DNA from: an uncultured Lachnospiraceae bacterium
GTDB taxonomy: Bacteria; Bacillota; Clostridia; Lachnospirales; Lachnospiraceae
Length of the DNA stretch: 64,000 bases
Assembly (NCBI GenBank): GCA_900539715.1
Contig: UQDA01000008.1
Span: 1-64,000 of the forward strand
Reading direction: 5' to 3'
The translations under genes were made by a program, and so were the position numbers. Below the pieces are notes generated by a model, which saw only the letters and a list, made by a program, of their open reading frames with translations, was not told the DNA's origin and did not search any database. Positions 15,813 through 23,899 of this stretch are shown in pieces (the stretch's first letter is position 1; each line of letters starts with the position of its first letter).

Positions 15813-17618
15813 ATGGGTGAAGTAAAGACCATCCCGGCGCGCAGCGAAGTCAGAAAAGAAGACACGTGGGCGCTGGAAGATATGTATGCGGACAGACAGG
15901 CGTGGGAGGAGGATTTTGCAAAAGCGAAGGAAATAGCGGAGCAGGCAGCTTCCTATGCGGGAAAGCTTGGAGAAAGCGCGGAAAATCTTCTGGGCTACTG
16001 CAGCCTGTCGGAAGAGCTGGACTGCGTTTTGAGCAATGTATACGGTTATGCGGCGAGGACAAAAGATCAGGATACCTCGGATGCGGACGGCCAGACGCTG
16101 GCGGCACGGGCAATGAGCCTGTATGTGGAATGCAGCGGACTGACTTCTTTTGCCGGACCGGAGATACTGGCGGTAGCAGAGGAGAGGCTGGAGGAGTTTT
16201 ATGCAGAAAGACCGGAGCTGGAGCGCTACAGAAGGAGCATCGGGGAGGTGCGCCGCTGCAGAGAACATATATTATCTCCTGAGCTGGAAAAACTTCTGGC
16301 AGATGCCGGAGAGATGGCGCAGGCGCCCGGCGATGTATATTCCATGCTCGTAAATGCGGACTTAAAATTTGAGCCTATTAAGGACAGCAGCGGCCAGGAA
16401 TATGAGGTAACGGGCGGAAGCTTTATTCCACTGATGCAGAGTCCCGACAGAGAAGTAAGAAAGGCTGCGTTTACTTCGCTCTATACCTCATACGGGAATG
16501 TCATCAATACGGCAGCATCCCTGCTGAATTCCCAGGTAAATCAGCTGAAGTTTTTTGCAAAAGCGCGCAAGTATCCGGATGCCCTGCACGCATCTTTAGA
16601 TAACACCAATGTGCCGGTCGAGGTATATCATAATCTGATAGGGGCCGTTCATGAGGATATCGGCATCCTGCACCGTTACATGAAGCTCCGCAAAAAGCTG
16701 ATGGGCGTGGATGAGCTTCATATGTACGATATCTACACATCCCTCGTCCCGGATGCGGACGTAAAGATTCCGTTTGCGGATGCGAAGAAGGAAGTGCTGG
16801 AAGCGACCGCAGTACTCGGTGAGGAGTATACGAGAGTCCTGAAAGAGGGCTTTGAAAACCGCTGGATAGACGTCTATGAAAACAAGGGCAAACGCGGCGG
16901 CGCATACAGCGCGGGCGAGCTCGTACATCCGTACGTACTTTTAAACTATAAAGAGACTCTGGATTCAGAATTTACTTTGGCACATGAGATGGGTCATGCA
17001 ATGCATTCCTGGCTTTCCACGAAAAACCAGAATCCTGTGGACAGGGATTATGTGATATTTGTGGCAGAGGTGGCCTCCACCTGCAACGAAGCCCTGCTCA
17101 TGCAGCACTTGTTAAAGAAGACAGAGGATAAAAAGACGCGTGCCTACCTCATCAATTACTTCCTGGAGCAGTTCCGTACGACGCTGTACCGTCAGACAAT
17201 GTTCGCCGAGTTTGAGCTTATGATAAATGAAGAAGTGGCAAAGGGTGGCAGCCTGACAGCAGAGGGACTGAACAAAATGTATCACGACCTGAACGTATTC
17301 TATTATGGAGAGGACGTGGCAGTGGACAGCCTGATAGACAGGGAGTGGGCGCGGATCCCTCATTTCTATTATAACTATTATGTGTTCCAGTATGCGACCG
17401 GATTTTCTGCGGCAATGGCGCTGTCCAAACGTATTCTGGAAGAGGGCGAGACTGCGGTAAAGGATTATCTGGAGTTTTTGTCCGGCGGCTGCTCGAAAGA
17501 TCCGATATCTCTGCTGAGAGGAGCCGGAGTGGATATGAGAACAGCAGAACCTGTACACAGTGCGCTTGCCCTGTTTGACAGCCTGCTTGATGAAATGGAA
17601 GAATTGATGAAAGACTGA
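15813..17618 (+). CDS. pepF: Oligoendopeptidase F (peptidase M3)
   Basis: A cytoplasmic zinc endopeptidase for oligopeptides. The 601-residue protein opens with VPARSEV-like sequence (KTIPARSEVRKEDTWALEDMY), typical of PepF. It has the zinc motif HEMGH at residues 391-395 with the third ligand Glu in VAEVASTCNEALL, and the C-terminal SGGCSKDPISLLRGAGVDM block found in family members. AAAGGAGAACC precedes the ATG, and a good promoter lies at 15725-15753. It is monocistronic, with a weak terminator near 17645-17683. A second, different M3 peptidase is at the right end of the window. Confidence 0.96.
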   Translation: MGEVKTIPARSEVRKEDTWALEDMYADRQAWEEDFAKAKEIAEQAASYAGKLGESAENLLGYCSLSEELDCVLSNVYGYAARTKDQDTSDADGQTLAARAMSLYVECSGLTSFAGPEILAVAEERLEEFYAERPELERYRRSIGEVRRCREHILSPELEKLLADAGEMAQAPGDVYSMLVNADLKFEPIKDSSGQEYEVTGGSFIPLMQSPDREVRKAAFTSLYTSYGNVINTAASLLNSQVNQLKFFAKARKYPDALHASLDNTNVPVEVYHNLIGAVHEDIGILHRYMKLRKKLMGVDELHMYDIYTSLVPDADVKIPFADAKKEVLEATAVLGEEYTRVLKEGFENRWIDVYENKGKRGGAYSAGELVHPYVLLNYKETLDSEFTLAHEMGHAMHSWLSTKNQNPVDRDYVIFVAEVASTCNEALLMQHLLKKTEDKKTRAYLINYFLEQFRTTLYRQTMFAEFELMINEEVAKGGSLTAEGLNKMYHDLNVFYYGEDVAVDSLIDREWARIPHFYYNYYVFQYATGFSAAMALSKRILEEGETAVKDYLEFLSGGCSKDPISLLRGAGVDMRTAEPVHSALALFDSLLDEMEELMKD

Positions 17619-17644
17619 AGAATGTCTTTCGGATTCTGAGGCAA

Positions 17645-17683
17645 TGCCCGGATCGCTCTGGTGTCAGACGATTCGGGTATTTG
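17645..17683 (+). terminator. Weak terminator after pepF
   Basis: TGCCCGGATCG (17645-17655) pairs with CGATTCGGGTA (17669-17679) through two G-T pairs; a short ATTTG tract follows. Confidence 0.45.
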
Positions 17684-17746
17684 TGCGAAATTGTGAGAAA
17701 TTGACTGGATAAAAAAAGAAAATGGTGCAGATTTCCAAAAAACGGC

Positions 17747-17775
17747 TTGACATGGGGAGGAACATTTGCTAAACT
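17747..17775 (+). promoter_or_regulatory. Promoter of the licT-PTS operon
   Basis: TTGACA (17747-17752), 17 bp, TAAACT (17770-17775). Transcription would begin about 35 bp before the antiterminator target at 17813. Confidence 0.75.
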
Positions 17776-17812
17776 ATAAATAGTTAAGGGGCGGATAACA
17801 GAATATAAAATT

Positions 17813-17840
17813 GGATTGTTACTGGCAGGCAGGCAAAACC
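17813..17840 (+). promoter_or_regulatory. Ribonucleic antiterminator (RAT) for a LicT-type protein
   Basis: GGATTGTTACTG followed four bases later by GCAGGCAAAACC is the classic LicT/SacT/BglG-family RNA target. Its 3' end overlaps the left arm of the terminator at 17835-17915, so protein binding would block terminator folding. Confidence 0.9.
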
Positions 17841-17915
17841 ATATTTTATAAATTGATCGGACGTTATTTTGTGGATGTTGGTGATTGATTTATAAAATGT
17901 GGTTTTTTATTTTTT
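17835..17915 (+). terminator. Conditional leader terminator controlled by the RAT
   Basis: The left arm AAAACCATATTTTATAAAT (17836-17854) pairs with ATTTATAAAATGTGGTTTT (17888-17906), nearly perfectly. The T-rich tract runs to 17915. The first bases of the left arm belong to the RAT. Confidence 0.85.
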
Positions 17916-17963
17916 CGGGACGCTGAAAGTTTCGGTCTGCTCTGCGCCCGGCTGGAGTAAAGC

Positions 17964-18797
17964 ATGAAAATACAGAAGGTCATTAACAATAATGTTATCT
18001 CGGCTCTGGATGAAAACGGGCAGGAGATAGTTGCGATGGGCAGAGGAATAGGCTTTCAGAAGAAGGCCGGGGAAGAGATGCCGGAGAGTGCGGTAGAGAA
18101 GGTTTTTCGTCTGGAAAGCCCCGACCTGCTGGAACGCTTCAAACAGGTCCTTGCAAACATGCCGCTGGAATGCATCCAGATATCCGACCGGATTATTTCC
18201 TATGCGAAGGAGCGGCTTTCCATGCGGCTCAATCAGAATGTTTACCTGACTTTGACAGACCACATCGCCTTTGCACTGGAACGGTATAAAGAAGGGATGT
18301 TTTTTGAAAACGCCCTTTACGGGGAGATACGCCGTTTTTATCCGGAGGAGTTCAAAATCGGACAGAAGGCTCTTTTGCTGATAGAGGAGCAGACCGGCAT
18401 AAGGCTGCCGGAGGACGAGGCGGCATCCATTGCGTTTCATCTTGTGAATGGCGAATTCGGAGGTCTGAAGCTCAGGGATACGCAGGTTATGACAGATATG
18501 ATACGGCATTTGGCAGAGCTGGCGGGAGAGGCTTATCCGCTTCCGGATGATTCCATTTATACGGACCGGTTGGTAACAAATCTGAAATTTATTCTGAGCA
18601 GGATGATACAGGACAGACCTGCGGTCACGGCGGGAGATGAGGAGTTTAATGCTTTTGTGAGGATACATTGTCCGAAAGAGTATGAACTCGCACAAAAGAT
18701 GAAAGACTACATAAAGTCCGTCATAAACTGTGATATGATGGAAGACGAAGTGGTTTATATGGCAATACAGTTAAAATATACGGCACAGCCGAAGTGA
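17964..18797 (+). CDS. licT: BglG/LicT family transcriptional antiterminator
   Basis: An RNA-binding protein that opens the leader terminator when its PTS sugar is present. The 277-residue protein has the CAT RNA-binding domain (MKIQKVINNNVISALDENG, then MGRGIGFQKK, residues 1-55). Two PTS regulation domains follow: PRD1 carries ISDRIISYAKE and LTDHIAFALER, and PRD2 carries MIRHLAEL and DRLVTNLKFIL with FVRIHCPKEYELA, supplying the conserved regulatory His residues. It directly follows its own RAT and terminator, so it regulates its own operon. The RAT sequence resembles LicT targets, but the genes downstream point to a GlcNAc or glucose signal, so the name is by family. Confidence 0.93.
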   Translation: MKIQKVINNNVISALDENGQEIVAMGRGIGFQKKAGEEMPESAVEKVFRLESPDLLERFKQVLANMPLECIQISDRIISYAKERLSMRLNQNVYLTLTDHIAFALERYKEGMFFENALYGEIRRFYPEEFKIGQKALLLIEEQTGIRLPEDEAASIAFHLVNGEFGGLKLRDTQVMTDMIRHLAELAGEAYPLPDDSIYTDRLVTNLKFILSRMIQDRPAVTAGDEEFNAFVRIHCPKEYELAQKMKDYIKSVINCDMMEDEVVYMAIQLKYTAQPK

Positions 18798-18812
18798 CAG
18801 GAGGATACTGAG

Positions 18813-19307
18813 ATGGGATTTTTTGACAGGTTTAAGAAAAACAGCGCGAATGATGGTATCGTGCTGGCAGCTCCGATGAAGGGAAGATGCGTCAGCATCA
18901 AGGAAGTTCCCGACCCGACTTTCGGAGAAGAAATTCTGGGAAAGGGCATTGCAGTCGAGCCTGAAGACGGTCATGTATATGCACCGGCAGACGGCACGAT
19001 CAGCACGGTATTTCCGACAGGTCATGCAGTGGGAATGACGACTGCAGACGGGACGGAGATACTCATCCATATCGGTCTTGACACAGTTGAATTAAACGGC
19101 GGGCCGTTTGAATTAAAGGTAGAGAGCGAACAGCAGGTTAAAAAAGGAGACCTTCTGGTTGTTGCAGATTTGGAAGCTATCCGTAAGGCAGGCAAGGCGA
19201 CTATTACACCTATGGTCATCTGCAATACGGATGAGTACAGCAACATCGAGTGCTTTACCGGCAAGGTGGTAGAACCGGGCGATGAAGTGATGAAGCTTAC
19301 AAAGTAA
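18813..19307 (+). CDS. PTS EIIA component, glucose/GlcNAc family
   Basis: A phosphocarrier that passes phosphate from HPr to the EIIB domain. The 164-residue protein has an N-terminal amphipathic segment (MGFFDRFKKN), the beta-rich Crr-type fold, active-site His86 in ILIHIGLDTV and the supporting His71 in FPTGHAVG, matching E. coli Crr H90 and H75. It is a stand-alone EIIA, 15 bp after licT and 21 bp before ptsI, and is needed because the EIICB protein downstream lacks its own A domain. Confidence 0.95.
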   Translation: MGFFDRFKKNSANDGIVLAAPMKGRCVSIKEVPDPTFGEEILGKGIAVEPEDGHVYAPADGTISTVFPTGHAVGMTTADGTEILIHIGLDTVELNGGPFELKVESEQQVKKGDLLVVADLEAIRKAGKATITPMVICNTDEYSNIECFTGKVVEPGDEVMKLTK

Positions 19308-19328
19308 GAGCGCGGGAAGGACAGAAAA

Positions 19329-20945
19329 ATGATTATTTGTTCCGGAAAGAGCGTCCTGAAAGGGGTCGCTATCGGTAAGATATATTTTTACAAAAAACAG
19401 GAATATGTCCTGGAGAGAAAGACAGTGGCGGATACAGAGGCGGAGGTGGCTCGTTTTGAGGCTGCAAAAGCCGAGGCAATGGAGCAGCTGGACGCTCTGT
19501 ATCACAAGGCGTTGCAAGAAGCCGGCGAAGAGCAGGCGATGATATTCGACGTGCATAAGATGATGCTGGATGACGGAGATTATCTGGAATCCATCTGCAG
19601 CATGATACGCGATGAAAAGGTCAATGCAGAATATGCGGTGAGCATGACGGGCGAGAATTTCTCGGCGATATTCGCGTCGATGGATGACGACTATATGAAA
19701 GCCCGTGCAGTTGATGTAAAGGATATTTCAGGCAGAGTGGTCAATGTCCTTGCGGGGATAGGAGATGGGAGCATTGAATCGGATGTCCCTGTGATACTGC
19801 TGGCAGACGATCTTTCTCCCAGTGAGACGGTGCAGCTTGATAAGAGCAAGATACTGGCGTTTGTTACCAAAAACGGTTCCGCAAATTCCCACACTGCGAT
19901 TCTGGCGCGTTCCATGAATATTCCGGCTCTGGTAAAGACGGATGTGGCGCTGCTGGAAGAGTATAATGGAATCCAGGCGGTTGTTGACGGTATAGACGGC
20001 ACATTTATCATCAATCCGGATGAAGAAACCTCTCAGAAGATGATCCGTAAAAAAATGGAATATGAGAAGGAGCGCACGGAACTGTTAAAACTGATTGGCA
20101 AGGATAATGTAACGACGGACGGACGCCGTATCAATGTATATGCCAATATCGGCAGTGTTGAGGATGTGGAAAAAGTTCTTGCCAATGACGGCGGCGGCAT
20201 CGGGCTGTTCAGAAGCGAATTCCTGTATCTGGGCAGAGAGGATTACCCTACCGAAGAAGAACAGTTTGAGATTTACAAAGAAGTATTGTCCCGCATGGGC
20301 GGCAGAAAGGTTATCATCCGGACGCTGGATATCGGAGCGGATAAGCAGGTGGATTATTTTAAGCTTCCGAAAGAAGAGAATCCGGCCATGGGGTATCGTG
20401 CCATCCGCATTTGCCTGGATCGTGTAGATATTTTTAAAACCCAGCTTCGTGCGATTTACCGCGCATCTGCATTCGGAACTGCTGCAATCATGTTCCCGAT
20501 GATCATTTCCGTTAATGAGATCAGACGGATCAAGGAGATCGTGGAGGAAGTCAAAGCAGAGCTGATCAAAGAAGGAAGAAGCTTTAACCGTGTGGAGCTT
20601 GGAATTATGATCGAGACGCCGGCAGCAGTCATGATAAGCGAAGAGCTGGCAAAAGAGGTTGAGTTCTTCAGCATCGGAACGAACGATCTGACGCAGTATA
20701 CGCTGGCAATAGACAGACAGAATCAGAGTCTTGACAATATTTATGATTCCCATCATCCGGCAGTACTGCGGATGATTCAGATGACGATAGAAAATGGTCA
20801 CAAGGGCGGCGCGTGGGTAGGTATCTGCGGCGAGCTCGGAAGCGATACGACGCTGACAAAGACCTTCGTTGATATGGGAATCGATGAGCTTTCCGTATCC
20901 CCGACTTATATTCTGGGGCTGCGTAAGGCAATACGCGAAATCTGA
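19329..20945 (+). CDS. ptsI: PTS enzyme I (phosphoenolpyruvate-protein phosphotransferase)
   Basis: Takes phosphate from PEP and passes it to HPr. The 538-residue protein has the N-terminal swivelling domain with phospho-His188 in GSANSHTAIL, and the PEP-binding barrel with GGGIGLFRSEFLYLGR, IIRTLDIGADKQ, MIETPAAV and the Cys-containing GICGELGSD. Length and motifs are standard. It sits inside the LicT-controlled operon between EIIA and HPr; in many Firmicutes ptsHI is a separate constitutive unit, so placement behind a sugar-responsive antiterminator is notable. Confidence 0.97.
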   Translation: MIICSGKSVLKGVAIGKIYFYKKQEYVLERKTVADTEAEVARFEAAKAEAMEQLDALYHKALQEAGEEQAMIFDVHKMMLDDGDYLESICSMIRDEKVNAEYAVSMTGENFSAIFASMDDDYMKARAVDVKDISGRVVNVLAGIGDGSIESDVPVILLADDLSPSETVQLDKSKILAFVTKNGSANSHTAILARSMNIPALVKTDVALLEEYNGIQAVVDGIDGTFIINPDEETSQKMIRKKMEYEKERTELLKLIGKDNVTTDGRRINVYANIGSVEDVEKVLANDGGGIGLFRSEFLYLGREDYPTEEEQFEIYKEVLSRMGGRKVIIRTLDIGADKQVDYFKLPKEENPAMGYRAIRICLDRVDIFKTQLRAIYRASAFGTAAIMFPMIISVNEIRRIKEIVEEVKAELIKEGRSFNRVELGIMIETPAAVMISEELAKEVEFFSIGTNDLTQYTLAIDRQNQSLDNIYDSHHPAVLRMIQMTIENGHKGGAWVGICGELGSDTTLTKTFVDMGIDELSVSPTYILGLRKAIREI

Positions 20946-20976
20946 GCGATATTTCAGAAAGGAGATTTGAATTAAG

Positions 20977-21234
20977 ATGAAACAGTTTTCTTACACCATT
21001 CAGGATGAGTTGGGTATTCATGCAAGACCGGCAGGGCTTTTGACAAAAGAGGCATCCAAATTCAAGAGCACAGCATCCGTTGAATGCAACGGCAAAAAGG
21101 GCGATGCAAAGAAAATAATGTCTCTGATGATGCTGGGCGCAAAGAAAGGCCATACCGTTGAGGTTACGGTAGAAGGCGAGGACGAGGAAGCAGCAGCGGC
21201 AGCGCTGGAGGCTTTCCTGAAAGAAAACCTGTAA
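20977..21234 (+). CDS. ptsH: PTS phosphocarrier protein HPr
   Basis: An 85-residue carrier between EI and EIIA proteins. His15 in ELGIHARPAG is the phosphorylation site. Position 46, which is the regulatory Ser in Bacillus HPr (KSIM), is Lys here (AKKIMSLMMLG), with a Ser at 49. So the usual HPr-kinase site for catabolite repression appears missing. GAAAGGAGATTTG precedes the start. It follows ptsI by 31 bp and is followed by a 136-bp spacer with several hairpins before the EIICB gene. Confidence 0.96.
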   Translation: MKQFSYTIQDELGIHARPAGLLTKEASKFKSTASVECNGKKGDAKKIMSLMMLGAKKGHTVEVTVEGEDEEAAAAALEAFLKENL

Positions 21235-21370
21235 CTGGTTTATAAGTCCGTGTTTGCGGACTGCGTAAAAGTGTGTGCACCGTCTCCTGTATCATACAGG
21301 AGGCGAGCCAAATAAAAATCAAGTTCCGTAGCTAGGGCGGAACTACATATTAAAAAAGGGGGTACTCCTT
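21235..21370 (+). other. Spacer with three small hairpins between ptsH and the EIICB gene
   Basis: TCCG...CGGA (21247-21260), the near-palindrome CTCCTGTAT-C-ATACAGGAG (21284-21302), and GTTCCG...CGGAAC (21323-21343) follow each other. None has a T-tract, so read-through into the EIICB gene is likely; they may set mRNA stability or processing. The start codon has an unusual G-rich ribosome site, AAAAAAGGGGG. Confidence 0.5.
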
Positions 21371-22837
21371 ATGAAATGGTTGCAGAAACTCGGTAAAGCG
21401 TTAATGCTTCCGGTTGCGTGTCTGCCTATCTGTGGTATTCTGATGGGCATCGGATATCTGATGTGTCCTTCTACAATGCAGGGCGGCGAAGTTACCGGTA
21501 TTGTGCAGATGATCGGCTTCTTCCTTGTAAAGGCCGGCGGCGCTCTGATCGATAACATTGCGATTCTGTTTGTAATCGGTGTTGGTGTAGGTATGTCTGA
21601 TAATAACGATGGTACCGGCGGTCTTGCGGCTCTGGCATCCTGGCTGATGATCACATCCCTGCTCTCAACAGGTGTAGTTACAACCCTGATGCCTTCCGTT
21701 GTTGAAAACGAAAAGGCTATGCTGGCATTCGGCAAGATCCAGAACCCTTTCATCGGTATTATGGCAGGTGTGATCGGTTCTACATGCTACAACAAGTTTA
21801 AGAGCACGAAGCTGCCTGACTGGCTGTCCTTCTTCTCTGGCAAACGTTCCGTTGCAATCATCTCCGGCGTTGTGTCCATCATTGTTGCAGCTGTTCTGCT
21901 GTTCGTATGGCCTCTGATCTTCGGCGGACTTGTAGCTCTGGGCGAAGGCATCGTAGGTCTGGGCGCTGTCGGCGCAGGTATCTATGCATTCCTGAACCGT
22001 CTGCTGATCCCGTTCGGTCTGCATCACGCGCTGAACAACGTATTCTGGTTTGACACCATTGGTCTGGGAGACCTGTCTCACTTCTGGGCAGGCGAGACAT
22101 CTGCAGATGTAAGCTGGAGCCTTGGTATGTATATGTCCGGCTTCTTCCCTTGTATGATGTTCGGTGTACCCGGCGCGGCTCTGGCTATGATCCAGACAGC
22201 GAAAACAAACAAGAGAAAAGTAGCGATTGGTCTGGTTGGTTCCGCAGCCATCTGTGCGTTTGTCTGCGGCGTTACCGAGCCCTTCGAGTTCTCTTTCATG
22301 TTCCTTGCTCCTGCACTGTATGTAATCTACGCTGCACTGTACGGCATCTTCACAGTTATCACCGTTATGCTTGGCTTCCGTGCGGGCTTCTCTTTCTCCG
22401 CCGGCGCAACAGACCTGCTGTTCTCCGCATCTCTGCCTGCAGCTGCTAAGACATGGCTGATTCTGCCTCTGGGCCTTGCAGCATTCGTAGTATTCTATCT
22501 GGTATTCAGATTTGCGATCGTGAAGTTCGACCTTAAGACTCCCGGCCGTGAAGATGACGATGTAGAAGCTGAGAAGAGCGTTACCCTTTCCAACAACGAC
22601 TTTACAGAAGTTGCAAAGATCGTTCTGGAAGGTATCGGCGGCAAAGAAAACGTTGCAAGCCTTGACAACTGCATCACAAGACTTCGTTTTGAAATCAAGG
22701 ACTACACCAAGGTTGATGAGAAGAAGATCAAATCCGCTGGCGTTGCGGGCGTTATCCGTCCCAACAAGACTGCGGTACAGGTCATCATTGGTACCAAGGT
22801 TCAGTTCGTTGCTGACGAAATGAAGAAGATGCTGTAA
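21371..22837 (+). CDS. PTS EIICB transporter, N-acetylglucosamine/glucose family
   Basis: Imports and phosphorylates a hexose. The 488-residue protein has an N-terminal EIIC domain of about ten membrane helices (MKWLQKLGKALMLPVACLPICG; FGLHHALNNVFW; the GVTEPFEFSFMF motif that binds sugar), a linker near residues 390-405, and an EIIB domain with phospho-Cys434 in DNCITRLRFE. No EIIA domain is present; the separate EIIA gene of this operon supplies it. With nagB and nagA just downstream, N-acetylglucosamine is the likeliest substrate, though glucose is possible. Codon choice is strongly biased, as in highly expressed genes. Confidence 0.92.
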   Translation: MKWLQKLGKALMLPVACLPICGILMGIGYLMCPSTMQGGEVTGIVQMIGFFLVKAGGALIDNIAILFVIGVGVGMSDNNDGTGGLAALASWLMITSLLSTGVVTTLMPSVVENEKAMLAFGKIQNPFIGIMAGVIGSTCYNKFKSTKLPDWLSFFSGKRSVAIISGVVSIIVAAVLLFVWPLIFGGLVALGEGIVGLGAVGAGIYAFLNRLLIPFGLHHALNNVFWFDTIGLGDLSHFWAGETSADVSWSLGMYMSGFFPCMMFGVPGAALAMIQTAKTNKRKVAIGLVGSAAICAFVCGVTEPFEFSFMFLAPALYVIYAALYGIFTVITVMLGFRAGFSFSAGATDLLFSASLPAAAKTWLILPLGLAAFVVFYLVFRFAIVKFDLKTPGREDDDVEAEKSVTLSNNDFTEVAKIVLEGIGGKENVASLDNCITRLRFEIKDYTKVDEKKIKSAGVAGVIRPNKTAVQVIIGTKVQFVADEMKKML

Positions 22838-22900
22838 GGTATTTTTCAAAAGATAAACTGAATATTGTGTGTGCTCGAAGAGGGCACTGATCCCTAGCGC

Positions 22901-22937
22901 ATCGGGAGTCTTCCAGAAGAAGACTCCCGATTTTTTT
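22901..22937 (+). terminator. Terminator of the PTS operon
   Basis: A perfect 13-bp stem (ATCGGGAGTCTTC / GAAGACTCCCGAT) with a 5-nt loop, followed by seven T. A second 9-bp hairpin without T-tract follows at 22945-22978. Confidence 0.9.
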
Positions 22938-23003
22938 ACTGCTGCAACTTCAGTCAGCGCCCGGGGCTGCTGAAGTTGTTTGGCCTGATTTTTGCAAAAG
23001 GTA

Positions 23004-23032
23004 TTGAGAAAAGTTTCAGAATGAGCTAAAAT
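23004..23032 (+). promoter_or_regulatory. Promoter of nagB
   Basis: TTGAGA (23004-23009), 17 bp, TAAAAT (23027-23032), downstream of the PTS terminator, so nagB has its own transcript. Confidence 0.65.
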
Positions 23033-23096
23033 AGAGTACAGGACTGGCGGAAGCTCCGCCATTAAAAAGCTGCGTATGCGGCGGAAAGAGGATAAG

Positions 23097-23822
23097 ATGA
23101 GAATTATCAGAACAAAAGACTATAATGACATGAGCAGAAAAGCGGCTAACTACATCGGCTCGCTGATCATCAACAAACCCGATTGCGTGCTGGGTCTTGC
23201 AACAGGCTCCACTCCTATCGGAACATACAAAAATCTGGTTGCAGGCTATGAGAACGGCGATTATGATTTCTCCAGCGTAAGAAGCGTAAACTTAGACGAG
23301 TACAAGGGGCTTCCGAAGGAGAATGAGCAGAGCTACTATTATTTCATGCATGACAATCTTTTCTCGCATGTAAATATCGACCCTGCAAATACCCATCTGC
23401 CGGATGGCACAGAGCCTGACAGCGAGAAGGCATGCACAGAGTACAATGAAGTTATCGCTTCTATGGGCGGCGTTGATCTGCAGCTTTTAGGCCTTGGCCA
23501 TGACGGACATATCGGCTTTAACGAGCCTAACGATGAGTTTGACAAAGAGACACACTGCGTTGACCTGACAGAGATGACTATCGAAGCCAACAAGCGTTTC
23601 TTCAACTCCATCGACGAAGTTCCCCGTCAGGCATATACGATGGGCGTAGGCACTATCATGCGTGCAAAATGCGTGCTGATGGTTGTAAGCGGCAAAGATA
23701 AGGCTCAGATATTAAAGGATGCGTTCTTCGGACCGGTTACCCCTCAGGTTCCCGCTTCCATCCTGCAGTTCCATCCGAACTTTGTTCTTATCGCAGATGA
23801 GGATGCTCTGTCTTTAATCTGA
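23097..23822 (+). CDS. nagB: Glucosamine-6-phosphate deaminase
   Basis: Converts glucosamine-6-phosphate to fructose-6-phosphate and ammonia. The 241-residue protein starts MRIIRTKDYNDM and has GLATGSTPIGTY (phosphate loop), NLDEYKGL with the catalytic Asp, and GLGHDGHIGFNEP with the ring-opening His. The start at 23097 is preferred over an in-frame ATG at 23076 because AAAGAGG lies just before it. It has its own promoter, is codon-biased like the EIICB gene, and is followed by a terminator that separates it partly from nagA. Confidence 0.97.
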   Translation: MRIIRTKDYNDMSRKAANYIGSLIINKPDCVLGLATGSTPIGTYKNLVAGYENGDYDFSSVRSVNLDEYKGLPKENEQSYYYFMHDNLFSHVNIDPANTHLPDGTEPDSEKACTEYNEVIASMGGVDLQLLGLGHDGHIGFNEPNDEFDKETHCVDLTEMTIEANKRFFNSIDEVPRQAYTMGVGTIMRAKCVLMVVSGKDKAQILKDAFFGPVTPQVPASILQFHPNFVLIADEDALSLI

Positions 23823-23853
23823 AGCTGATTTAAAGTAGAAGAGAATGATAAAG

Positions 23854-23886
23854 TGCTGCGGTGCGGTTCGTGCCGCAGCATTTTTT
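23854..23886 (+). terminator. Terminator or attenuator between nagB and nagA
   Basis: TGCTGCGGT (23854-23862) pairs with GCCGCAGCA (23872-23880), followed by TTTTTT. nagA starts 14 bp later, so it probably reduces nagA expression rather than abolishing it. Confidence 0.7.
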
Positions 23887-23899
23887 AAAGGAGGATATC

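Noticed and set aside
15555..16268. A 237-codon minus-strand frame across the pepF start
   Set aside because: Overlaps the pepF promoter, terminator and coding start, with no supporting signals.
22945..22978. Second terminator after the PTS operon
   Set aside because: A good 9-bp hairpin but no T-tract; the preceding terminator at 22901 is sufficient.
21665..23062. A 465-codon minus-strand frame opposite the EIICB gene
   Set aside because: Caused by the strong codon bias of the highly expressed PTS gene; composition is abnormal and no family is recognisable.
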